DNA of 5,983 nt from Alphaproteobacteria bacterium MarineAlpha3_Bin3 (GCA_002938075.1 PTLK01000125.1:1-5983); one strand, 5' to 3'; shown: positions 1-5,265, counted from the first letter of the stretch. Program-made: numbers and translations. The notes: a model not told the origin generated them from the sequence alone.

Positions 1-510
1 GAACTGGAAGCTGCGGCGCGCCTTGCGGCGGCCGTATTTCTTGCGCTCGACGACGCGGGAATCGCGGGTCAGGAAGCCTTCCTTCTTGAGCGCCCCCCGC
101 AGGCCCGGCTCATAGTACAACAGCGCCTTGCTGATGCCGTGCTTGACCGCCCCGGCCTGGCCCGATAGCCCGCCGCCCTTGACCGTGCAGGTGACGTCGT
201 ATTGGCCCTCGCGTTCGGTGACGGCGAACGGCTGGTTGATCAGCATCCGGAGCACCGGGCGGGCGAAATAGGTTTCCAGTTCGCGGCCGTTGACGGTGAT
301 CTTGCCGGGGCCGGGCTTGATCCATACCCGGGCGACGGCGTCCTTGCGCTTGCCGGTGGCGTAGGAGCGGCCCTTGTCGTCGATCTTCGGCTCGACCGGG
401 ACCACGGGTTCGGCCTCCGGCGTCACGGCTCCGGCTTGCGAGGCAACGCCGTCTGCCGGCGGGGTGACGAGATCCTTCAGGTCCGCCAGGGTCTTGGTTT
501 CCTCGGCCAT
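1..510 (-). CDS. rpsI: 30S ribosomal protein S9 (uS9), 3' end cut by window edge
   Basis: Small-subunit ribosomal protein S9, whose basic C-terminal tail reaches toward the P-site tRNA. 170 residues are visible. The frame is open to base 1 and ends in RKARRSFQF, where the family normally finishes with about three more residues (SKR), so only the last few codons and the stop are missing. Family segments seen in order are the ATGKRKDAVARVW strand, the KITVNGRELETYF stretch, GGGLSGQAGAVKHGISKAL, and the basic tail DSRVVERKKYGRRKARR. An acidic and Ala/Pro-rich extension of about 45 residues precedes the core, so the protein is longer than E. coli S9 (about 130 residues); such extensions occur in alphaproteobacteria. 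The ATG at 508-510 follows the rplM stop by 3 bases. An AGAGGAG ribosome site lies inside the end of rplM, so it is co-transcribed and probably translationally coupled with rplM. Confidence 0.97.
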   Translation of the reverse strand, partial: MAEETKTLADLKDLVTPPADGVASQAGAVTPEAEPVVPVEPKIDDKGRSYATGKRKDAVARVWIKPGPGKITVNGRELETYFARPVLRMLINQPFAVTEREGQYDVTCTVKGGGLSGQAGAVKHGISKALLYYEPGLRGALKKEGFLTRDSRVVERKKYGRRKARRSFQF

Positions 511-513
511 CGC

Positions 514-978
514 TTAGGCGCTCCTCTTGTTCTTGGGATTCATCGCTGCGACATCCAGGACCTCGGGGTTTTGCGCCTGATGGGGATGGTCTGCGCCCTT
601 GTAGACGTGCAGTTTCCGCATCTGCTGGCGGCCCAGGGGGTTGCGGCTGATCATTCGCTCAACGGCCTTGATCACCACACGCTCGGGGTGCTTGCCGGCC
701 AGGATGCCGCCGGCGGTGCGCGACTTGATGCCGCCCGGATAACCGGTGTGCCGGTAATAGATCTTGTCTTCGGTCTTGCGGCCGGTCAGCCGGACCTTGT
801 CGGCGTTGACGACGATGATGTTGTCGCCGCAATCGATATGGGGGGTGAAAAGCGGCTTGTGCTTGCCGCGCAGCCGCATGGCGATGATCGAGGCCATGCG
901 GCCCAGGACCACGTCCTCGGCGTCGATGACGTACCATTTCTTTTCAACGTCCGACGGTTTCGCCGAATAGGTTTTCAT
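514..978 (-). CDS. rplM: 50S ribosomal protein L13 (uL13)
   Basis: Large-subunit protein L13, an early 50S assembly protein. It has 154 residues, slightly longer than E. coli L13 (142). Recognisable segments are the start MKTYSAKPSDVEKKWYVIDA, GRMASIIAMRLRGKHKP, the NIIVVNADKVRLTGRK strand, RHTGYPGGIKS, the central block HPERVVIKAVERMI with NPLGRQQMRKLHVYKG, and the L13 signature HPHQAQNPEVLD. The short C-terminal tail ends in MNPKNKRSA. The ATG at 976-978 has an AGGG ribosome site (986-989) seven bases upstream. The TAA stop lies 3 bases before the rpsI ATG, giving the conserved rplM-rpsI operon order. A promoter at 1064-1091 and a leader of roughly 80 bases with a possible hairpin precede it, so the operon need not depend on the thioesterase gene upstream. 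Confidence 0.98.
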   Translation of the reverse strand: MKTYSAKPSDVEKKWYVIDAEDVVLGRMASIIAMRLRGKHKPLFTPHIDCGDNIIVVNADKVRLTGRKTEDKIYYRHTGYPGGIKSRTAGGILAGKHPERVVIKAVERMISRNPLGRQQMRKLHVYKGADHPHQAQNPEVLDVAAMNPKNKRSA

Positions 979-1006
979 TTCGATACCCTGTAGCCAATCA
1001 TCTTCG

Positions 1007-1032
1007 GGCGGGACCGGAAAACCCGGACCGCC
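1007..1032 (-). promoter_or_regulatory. Possible stem-loop in the rplM-rpsI mRNA leader
   Basis: On the minus-strand transcript this stretch can fold as an outer GGCGG/CCGCC stem of 5 pairs, a small T / TC internal loop, an inner CCGG/CCGG stem of 4 pairs, and a 5-base GTTTT loop. It sits about 30 bases before the rplM start and inside the predicted 5' leader. In E. coli the L13-S9 operon is known to be autoregulated through its mRNA, so a leader structure is plausible. GC-rich DNA forms such hairpins by chance, and no conservation data are available here. Confidence 0.3.
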
Positions 1033-1063
1033 GATTTCGCGCCATGGGTTCGTGAAGGCGCGG

Positions 1064-1091
1064 AGTATGCCATTAAATTCGGCCGAGTCAA
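1064..1091 (-). promoter_or_regulatory. Predicted sigma-70-type promoter of rplM-rpsI
   Basis: Read on the minus strand, TTGACT (1091-1086) and CATACT (1069-1064) are separated by 16 bases. The first box matches TTGACA at 5 of 6 positions and the second matches TATAAT at 4 of 6. Transcription would begin near 1057, giving a leader of about 80 bases before the rplM ATG at 978. The spacer is AT-rich compared with the surrounding DNA. The location just upstream of a ribosomal protein operon fits a strong housekeeping promoter. The call rests on motif matching only. Confidence 0.65.
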
Positions 1092-1122
1092 CGCGAAATT
1101 TGCAAGGAAAACCAGGGTTTAG

Positions 1123-1148
1123 GGGAGTGGTATTATAATACCGCTCCC
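1123..1148. repeat. 26-base near-perfect palindrome, TATAAT on both strands
   Basis: Two 13-base arms, GGGAGTGGTATTA and TAATACCGCTCCC, abut with no spacer. They pair fully except for one position that is a G-T wobble. The AT-rich centre holds TATAAT on both strands (1134-1139 plus, 1137-1132 minus), but I find no convincing -35 box at 16-18 bases on either strand. It lies 34 bases beyond the thioesterase stop and upstream of the rplM promoter. It could be a hairpin that limits read-through from the thioesterase gene into rplM, a cruciform, or an operator. No T-run follows it in the minus-strand direction, so it is not a standard intrinsic terminator. Confidence 0.55.
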
Positions 1149-1156
1149 TATCGGCC

Positions 1157-1204
1157 TCCTACTTACCCCTGTCGGGGGAGCCCTACTTCCCCTTGTCGGG
1201 GGGA
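1157..1204. repeat. Tandem 24-base direct repeat across the thioesterase gene end
   Basis: Bases 1157-1180 and 1181-1204 are adjacent copies that agree at 19 of 24 positions (shared core CTACTT.CCC.TGTCGGGGG). On the minus strand the upstream copy (1204-1181) holds the last codons of the thioesterase and its TAG. The other copy repeats them in the same frame and has a second TAG at 1159-1161 exactly 24 bases on. Each copy also contains a short CCCC/GGGG inverted repeat around a TGTC or GACA loop. Confidence 0.75.
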
Positions 1205-1608
1205 ATGGAATAGGTTCCCGTGGCGTGGACGACCGGTTCGTCGTAGCCTTCGGAAAACACCGTCGCCTCCATCACCGCCAGGCGTTTGCCAAGCTTGATC
1301 ATCCGCGCTTCGGCGACAAGCTCGCCGAGCGGCGGCGGGCGCAGGAAATTGATATTGAGGTTGGTTGTCAAAGCCATTTCCGAACGGCCGATCAGGCTCA
1401 TGATCGCCGCGTACATGGCGACGTCGACAAGCGCCACCAGGACCGGCCCGTTGACCGAATCCCCGGGCCGCAGGAATTCCGCTTTGCCCGACATGCGCAC
1501 GGTGGCCGTCCCCTTGCCCAGTTTCTCCAAGTGGGCACCGAGAGCGGCGATGAAGGGAACCTGTTGGCGAATCAGATTCTCGAATTTGTCGATGGATATG
1601 CGCGGCAT
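1183..1608 (-). CDS. PaaI-like hotdog-fold thioesterase
   Basis: A 141-residue single hotdog domain of the PaaI/4HBT class, cytoplasmic and predicted to hydrolyse acyl-CoA thioesters; the substrate cannot be read from the sequence. The family core is FLRPGDSVNGPVLVALVDVAMYAA (in two parts, residues 45-55 and 56-68), with the central-helix acid Asp62 in the LVDVAMY motif. It continues with LTTNLNINFLRPPPLGE and the strand ARMIKLGKRLAVMEATVF. The usual His-Gly-Gly before the helix reads Asn53-Gly54-Pro55. The ATG at 1606-1608 is fixed by an in-frame TAG two codons upstream; the ribosome site is weak (TAGG). It diverges from the crotonase at 1715 and probably shares its operator. It runs in the same direction as rplM, which has its own promoter. 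Its 3' end is tandemly duplicated. Confidence 0.85.
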   Translation of the reverse strand: MPRISIDKFENLIRQQVPFIAALGAHLEKLGKGTATVRMSGKAEFLRPGDSVNGPVLVALVDVAMYAAIMSLIGRSEMALTTNLNINFLRPPPLGELVAEARMIKLGKRLAVMEATVFSEGYDEPVVHATGTYSIPPDKGK

Positions 1609-1644
1609 TACCTAAATCCCGGGGTTTCAACAACGTTCGCGGCG

Positions 1645-1673
1645 ATCATGACCCAAGTTGACGTTTACGTAAA
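1645..1673 (-). promoter_or_regulatory. Predicted promoter of the thioesterase gene
   Basis: Read on the minus strand, TTTACG (1673-1668) and CATGAT (1650-1645) lie 17 bases apart; each matches its consensus at 4 of 6 positions. The -35 box is one half of the dyad at 1658-1673. Transcription would start near 1638, giving a leader of about 30 bases. Support is motif and spacing only. Confidence 0.4.
1658..1673. promoter_or_regulatory. 16-base dyad operator shared by the divergent genes
   Basis: TTGACGT-TT-ACGTAAA is an inverted repeat with 6 of 7 arm positions complementary. It lies midway between the divergent starts at 1608 and 1715 and covers the predicted -35 boxes on both strands. The arm ACGTAAA and the 16-base length resemble, from memory, operators of the MerR-family regulator LiuR, which controls branched-chain amino acid and acyl-CoA degradation genes in proteobacteria. 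Neighbouring acyl-CoA genes fit that. No regulator gene is in the window, so its identity is an inference. Confidence 0.5.
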
Positions 1674-1686
1674 GGTAATGTAGCGT
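1658..1686 (+). promoter_or_regulatory. Predicted promoter of the first crotonase gene
   Basis: TTGACG (1658-1663) matches the -35 consensus at 5 of 6 positions. TAGCGT (1681-1686) lies 17 bases downstream but matches the -10 at only 3 of 6, as expected of a regulated promoter. The -35 box is half of the shared dyad. Transcription would start near 1693, just ahead of the GGGAGG ribosome site at 1702-1707. Confidence 0.4.
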
Positions 1687-1714
1687 CCTTGGCTGAAAAC
1701 CGGGAGGAAATCCA

Positions 1715-2515
1715 ATGACAGTAAGAGTGGAGAAGGACGGCCCCGTCACCACCATCATCAACGATCGGCCCGAGGCCCGGAACGCCGTCGACCCGGAAAC
1801 CGGCGATGCCCTGGTCGAGGCCTTCCTGGAATTCGACGATGACCCCGAGGCCAGTGTCGCCGTGTTTTGGGGCGCCGGCGGTGCCTTCTGTGCCGGCTGG
1901 GATCTGAAATATGTGAGCTCCCTGAAGCCCGGCGAAGACCCCCTCAAGGACCTGCATTTCCCCGCCGATGGCGGCCCCGCGCCGCGGGGTCCGCTGGGGC
2001 CGTCGCGGTTGGACCTGTCGAAACCGGTGATCGGCGCCGTTGCCGGCCCGGCCGTCGCCGGGGGCATGGAATTGGCCCTTTGGTGCGACGTTCGGATAAT
2101 GGAAGAAGACGCCTATATCGGCGTCTTCTGCCGCCGCTGGGGGGTGCCCCTGATAGACGGCGGAACCGTCCGTCTGCCGCGTCTGGTGGGACGAGGCCGG
2201 GCGCTGGAAATCATCCTTACCGGGCGCAAGGTGCCGGCCGAGGAATGCCTGGCCATCGGCGCCTGCGAAAAAGTCGTGGCCAACGGCCAATCCCGCCAGG
2301 CGGCCGAGGCCATGGCCCACGAAATCGCCCGTTTCCCGCAGGAGTGCGTGCGCGCCGACCGCCGCTCGGTATATTTGCAGCACGGTTTGCCGGTCCGCGA
2401 AGCCCTGGAATCGGAATGGCGAAACAGCCAGGCCATCGTTGACGCCGAAGGAATTGCCGGCGCCGCGCGCTTCGCCGACGGCAAGGGCCGGCATGGGAAC
2501 TACGAGGAAATTTAA
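1715..2515 (+). CDS. Crotonase-fold (enoyl-CoA hydratase/isomerase family) protein, Cys at a catalytic Glu site
   Basis: A 266-residue single-domain crotonase, the family's usual length and cytoplasmic. The N-terminal strand motif is VTTIINDRPEARNAV (residues 11-25). The first oxyanion-hole loop is GAGGAFCAGWDLK (53-65) and the second is KPVIGAVAGPAVAGGMELAL (103-122). Glu119 matches Glu144 of rat mitochondrial hydratase. The second hydratase glutamate (rat Glu164) aligns with Cys139 in the block GVFCRRWGVPLIDGGT (136-151), a block I recall as typical of a distinct crotonase subgroup; Asp148 could be a stand-in acid. It is therefore an acyl-CoA enzyme of unknown reaction rather than a certain hydratase. 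Residues 71-101 form a Pro/Gly-rich insertion. The ATG has a strong GGGAGG ribosome site seven bases upstream. It diverges from the thioesterase and leads the plus-strand cluster. Confidence 0.88.
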   Translation: MTVRVEKDGPVTTIINDRPEARNAVDPETGDALVEAFLEFDDDPEASVAVFWGAGGAFCAGWDLKYVSSLKPGEDPLKDLHFPADGGPAPRGPLGPSRLDLSKPVIGAVAGPAVAGGMELALWCDVRIMEEDAYIGVFCRRWGVPLIDGGTVRLPRLVGRGRALEIILTGRKVPAEECLAIGACEKVVANGQSRQAAEAMAHEIARFPQECVRADRRSVYLQHGLPVREALESEWRNSQAIVDAEGIAGAARFADGKGRHGNYEEI

Positions 2516-2529
2516 GCCCTGCCCTACTG

Positions 2530-2551
2530 GCGATAAGGGGGCGATTAGGGG
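2530..2551 (+). repeat. Tandem 11-base direct repeat between the crotonase genes
   Basis: GCGATAAGGGG (2530-2540) is followed directly by GCGATTAGGGG (2541-2551), 10 of 11 bases identical. An 11-base period is one helical turn, a spacing used by OmpR/PhoB-type response regulators. It lies upstream of a TATAAT at 2582-2587. It could equally be a chance slip duplication; there is no other evidence of binding. Confidence 0.4.
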
Positions 2552-2579
2552 ACACCCTCGAAAGCACCCACCGAAACGT

Positions 2580-2587
2580 CCTATAAT
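2580..2587 (+). promoter_or_regulatory. Possible -10 element ahead of the second crotonase
   Basis: CCTATAAT contains a perfect TATAAT at 2582-2587, unusual in this GC-rich DNA, 23 bases before the ATG at 2610. The matching -35 window holds only CTCGAA (2557-2562), which is poor. A start near 2593 would leave a very short leader that still includes the AAGGG ribosome site at 2599-2603. The 94-base gap after the first crotonase makes an internal promoter plausible. Confidence 0.3.
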
Positions 2588-2609
2588 GCACCTTAGTAAG
2601 GGAAAGACC

Positions 2610-3416
2610 ATGACCGCCACATCCGCAACCTCGGGAAACGATCCGATCCTCTTGCGCCACGACGAGGACGGCATCGCGACGCTGACCCTCAACCGGCCCG
2701 ATAAATTCAACGCCCTGTCGACGGAACTCATGGGCCTGATCGAGCAGCAACTGGACTCGCTGTCCGGGGACAAATCCATCCGCACCGTCATCATCGCCGC
2801 CAACGGCAAGGCTTTCTGCGCCGGCCACGACTTGCGCGAGATGAGCGACGACCCCGGCGAGGAAGCCATCCAGGCGCTGTTCGACCAATGCAGCCGGATG
2901 ATGGTGTCGTTGACCCAAATCCCGCAGCCGGTGATCGCCCGCGTGCACGGCATGGCCACCGCCGCCGGGTGCCAACTCGTCGCCCAGTGCGACCTGGCGG
3001 TGGCATCTGAGGAGGCCCGTTTCGCCACCTCGGGCATCAACGTCGGGCTTTTCTGCGGCACCCCGATGGTCGCCGTGACCCGCAACCTGCCCCGCAAGCA
3101 GGCCATGGAAATGCTGATGACCGGTGAATTCATCGACGCGCCGACGGCCGAACGATATGGCCTGGTCAACCGCGTGGTGGCGGCCGGTGAGTTGGACTCC
3201 GCCGTCCGGGAACTGGCGGCAGCCGTTGCCGCCCAGGGTCCCGCCTTCGTCGCCGCCGGGAAAAAACTTTTCTACCGCCAGATCGAGGACGGCCTGACCG
3301 GGGCCTACAAGGAAGCGACCAAGACAATGGTCGAGAACATGCAGCGCGAGGACGCCCGCCAGGGCATCAACGCCTTCCTCGAAAAACGCGACATGCCCGA
3401 GTGGAAGGACCGGTGA
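2610..3416 (+). CDS. ECHDC3-type crotonase-fold protein lacking both hydratase glutamates
   Basis: 268 residues, crotonase superfamily. Seen in order are IATLTLNRPDKFNALS (22-37), the first oxyanion loop ANGKAFCAGHDLREM (64-78), the second loop PVIARVHGMATAAGCQLVAQ (107-126), and the block ARFATSGINVGLFCGTPM (136-153). The GCQLVAQCDLAVA and GINVGLFC stretches match the ECHDC3 subgroup. The two rat hydratase glutamates (144 and 164) align with Gln122 and Gly142, so classical hydration is unlikely; its reaction is not established. I chose the ATG at 2610 because AAGGG (2599-2603) lies seven bases upstream and the crotonase domain begins soon after. In-frame ATGs at 2439 and 2586 would add a tail unlike the family and have no ribosome site. 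Its TGA overlaps the GTG of the next gene, so it is coupled to the CoA-binding protein and metY. Confidence 0.88.
   Translation: MTATSATSGNDPILLRHDEDGIATLTLNRPDKFNALSTELMGLIEQQLDSLSGDKSIRTVIIAANGKAFCAGHDLREMSDDPGEEAIQALFDQCSRMMVSLTQIPQPVIARVHGMATAAGCQLVAQCDLAVASEEARFATSGINVGLFCGTPMVAVTRNLPRKQAMEMLMTGEFIDAPTAERYGLVNRVVAAGELDSAVRELAAAVAAQGPAFVAAGKKLFYRQIEDGLTGAYKEATKTMVENMQREDARQGINAFLEKRDMPEWKDR
3403..3409 (+). promoter_or_regulatory. Ribosome-binding site that sets the CoA-binding protein start
   Basis: GGAAGGA lies just ahead of the GTG at 3413. The alternative in-frame GTG at 3401 has no such site before it and would give a longer overlap with the crotonase. The GTGA junction with the crotonase TGA (3414-3416) supports 3413 as the start. 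Confidence 0.6.
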
Positions 3417-3928
3417 GCAAACCCGCCGCCGAAGAACCGCTTCATTACGACGACGCCCTGCTTCGCCGCATCCTCACCAACGCCAAGACCATCGCCATGG
3501 TCGGCGCCTCGCCCGACTGGGTGCGGCCGTCGAACTTCGCGATGAAATACCTGCAAAGAAAGGGATACCGGGTGATTCCGGTCAACCCGGGCCATGCCGG
3601 CAAGGACATCCTGGGCGAAACCACCTACGCCTGTTTGCGCGACATCCCCGACAAATTCGACATGGTCGACGTGTTCCGCACCTCCGATGCCGCCGGCGCC
3701 ATCGCCGACGAGGCCATCGAGGTCGCCGCCAACAAGGGTGCCCAAGTCCTGTGGATGCAGTTGGGCGTCCGCGACGACGCGGCGGCCGAACGGGCCGCGG
3801 CGGCGGGGGTGACGGTGGTGATGAACCGCTGCCCGAAGATCGAATACGGGCGGCTGTTCGGCGAGTTGGGCTGGAGCGGCGTCAATACCGGCATCATCAG
3901 CTCCAAACGCAGGAAACCGGGGCCATGA
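3413..3928 (+). CDS. CoA-binding protein, YccU-like (CoA_binding_2 family)
   Basis: 171 residues forming one Rossmann-like CoA-binding domain, related to E. coli YccU and to the CoA-binding part of succinyl-CoA synthetase-type proteins. Markers are the nucleotide loop TIAMVGASPDWVRPS (26-40), the strand GYRVIPVNPGHAGKDILGE, MVDVFRTSDAA, the GAQVLWMQLGV strand, and the conserved near-C-terminal MNRCPKIEYGRL. There is no catalytic histidine motif, kinase domain or other enzyme module, so binding of CoA or an acyl-CoA is predicted while the role is unknown. The GTG start overlaps the crotonase stop (GTGA) and its own stop overlaps the metY start (ATGA). All three should be on one mRNA with translational coupling. 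Its C-terminal tail is basic (SSKRRKPGP). Confidence 0.88.
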   Translation: MSKPAAEEPLHYDDALLRRILTNAKTIAMVGASPDWVRPSNFAMKYLQRKGYRVIPVNPGHAGKDILGETTYACLRDIPDKFDMVDVFRTSDAAGAIADEAIEVAANKGAQVLWMQLGVRDDAAAERAAAAGVTVVMNRCPKIEYGRLFGELGWSGVNTGIISSKRRKPGP

Positions 3929-5262
3929 ACGACAAGCCGAAGAAAGCCCTTTCCCCTTCCCCAGCCCCCTCCCCGGCCGCCGGCGAATACGGCATCGAGA
4001 CCCTGGCCATCCATGCCGGCGCCAGTCCCGAACCGGTCACCGGGGCGCGCAACACGCCCATCTACCAGACCACGTCCTACGTTTTCGAAGACGTCGAGCA
4101 CGCCGCCGACCTGTTCAACCTGCAGACCTTCGGCTTCATCTATTCGCGCCTCACCAACCCGACGGTGGCTGTGCTCGAGGAACGCATGGCGGCGCTGGAA
4201 GGCGGCCGCGCCGCTGTCTGCGCAGCATCCGGCCACGCGGTACAGTTTTTGGCCTTTTTCACCCTGCTGGAGCCGGGCGACGAGTTCATTTCGTCGCTCA
4301 ATCTCTACGGCGGCTCGATCACCCAGTTCGGCCACAGCTTCAAGCGCCTGGGCTGGACGTGTCATTTCGTCGACCCCACGAACCCGGAAAATTTCCAAAA
4401 AGCCCTGACGCCCAAATGCAAAGCGATCTTCATCGAGGTGCTGGCCAACCCCGGCGGCATCGTGCTCGATGTCGAGCCCATCGTCGCCATCGCCCGGGAA
4501 GCCGGGATTCCGCTGATCGTCGACAACACCATGGCGACGCCGTACTTGTGCCGGCCGATGGAATGGGGGGCCGACCTGGTGGTTCATTCGACGACCAAGT
4601 TCCTGTCCGGGCACGGCACGTCCATGGGCGGGGCGCTGATCGAGTCGGGTAAGTTCGACTGGGCCAGGGACGGCAAGTTCCCGACCATGACCGAGCCCGA
4701 CCCCGCCTATCACGGGTTGACGTTCTACGAGACCTTCGGCGATTTCGGCTTCACCATGAAGGCGCGCACGGTGGCGCTGCGCGATTTCGGCCCGGCGATG
4801 TCGCCGGCCAATGCCTTTTACACCATCACCGGCATCGAATCGCTGCCGGTGCGCATGGAGCGCCACGTCGCCAACGCCCAGAAAGTGGCGAAATTCCTGG
4901 ACGCCCACCCGGCCGTGGATTGGGTGTCCTATGCCGGGCTGAAGAACAGCCCCTATCACGCCCTGGCCAAAAAATACCTGCCCCGGGGCGCCGGGTCGGT
5001 GTTTACCTTTGGCCTCAAGGGCAGCCCCAAGGGCGGCTACGAGGCCGGCATCCGGCTGGTCGAGACGGTCAACCTGTTTTCCCATCTCGCCAACGTCGGC
5101 GATACCCGGTCGCTGATCCTGCACCCGGCCTCGACCACGCACCGCCAGTTGACCGACGAACAGCGCCACGCCGCCGGTGCCGGACCCGACGTGATTCGGC
5201 TTTCCGTCGGTCTGGAAACGGCCGACGATCTGTTGGCCGATCTGGACCAGGCGCTCGGCTAG
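3925..5262 (+). CDS. metY: O-acetylhomoserine sulfhydrylase / aminocarboxypropyltransferase
   Basis: 445-residue PLP enzyme of the Cys/Met metabolism family. It replaces the acetyl group of O-acetylhomoserine with sulfide (giving homocysteine) or methanethiol (giving methionine). Seen in order are TLAIHAGASPEPVTGARNTP, the IYSRLTNPT phosphate-contact motif, the AASGHAVQFLAFF loop at the PLP phosphate, SLNLYGGSI, Asp200 in VDNTMATP (pyridine nitrogen contact) and the Schiff-base Lys225 in HSTTKFLSGHG. The C-terminal block is LFSHLANVGDTRSLILHPAS with HRQLT. The long YGGSI...GHSFKRLGW insert and the ETFGDFGF region fit O-acetylhomoserine rather than cystathionine enzymes. The ATG at 3925 overlaps the previous stop and has AGGAAA at 3911-3916. 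The frame stays open well upstream, but that part overlaps the CoA-binding gene and is not MetY-like. A Ser/Pro/Ala-rich leader of about 20 residues precedes the core. It converges on the VOC gene 3 bases away. Confidence 0.96.
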   Translation: MNDKPKKALSPSPAPSPAAGEYGIETLAIHAGASPEPVTGARNTPIYQTTSYVFEDVEHAADLFNLQTFGFIYSRLTNPTVAVLEERMAALEGGRAAVCAASGHAVQFLAFFTLLEPGDEFISSLNLYGGSITQFGHSFKRLGWTCHFVDPTNPENFQKALTPKCKAIFIEVLANPGGIVLDVEPIVAIAREAGIPLIVDNTMATPYLCRPMEWGADLVVHSTTKFLSGHGTSMGGALIESGKFDWARDGKFPTMTEPDPAYHGLTFYETFGDFGFTMKARTVALRDFGPAMSPANAFYTITGIESLPVRMERHVANAQKVAKFLDAHPAVDWVSYAGLKNSPYHALAKKYLPRGAGSVFTFGLKGSPKGGYEAGIRLVETVNLFSHLANVGDTRSLILHPASTTHRQLTDEQRHAAGAGPDVIRLSVGLETADDLLADLDQALG

Positions 5263-5265
5263 CCC

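Noticed and set aside
202..993. Long plus-strand open frame opposite rplM and rpsI
   Set aside because: It is fully antisense to two certain ribosomal protein genes, has no recognisable domain, and is the kind of open frame that GC-rich third positions produce.
1123..1148. Intrinsic terminator for the thioesterase gene
   Set aside because: The hairpin is strong, but the minus-strand sequence after it is CTAAACCC rather than a T-run. I list it as a palindrome only.
1975..1989. Perfect inverted repeat CCCCGCG-C-CGCGGGG
   Set aside because: It lies inside the first crotonase, where it encodes a Pro/Ala/Arg/Gly run. In GC-rich coding sequence this is expected, and there is no T-run or gene end nearby.
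2439..2609. Upstream in-frame extension of the second crotonase
   Set aside because: It would overlap the end of the first crotonase, adds a Pro/Arg-rich tail unlike the family, and lacks a ribosome site. The ATG at 2610 has one.
1646..3169. 507-codon minus-strand open frame opposite both crotonases
   Set aside because: It spans the divergent promoter region and two well-supported genes, and its translation is low-complexity with no family motif.
3751..3924. Upstream in-frame extension of metY
   Set aside because: It lies inside the CoA-binding gene in another frame and encodes Gly/Arg-rich sequence. MetY homology begins only after 3925.
3625..5169. 514-codon minus-strand open frame opposite metY
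   Set aside because: The sense frame is a complete MetY with catalytic Lys and Asp. The antisense product is Gly/Arg/Val-rich and without a domain, so it is a composition shadow.
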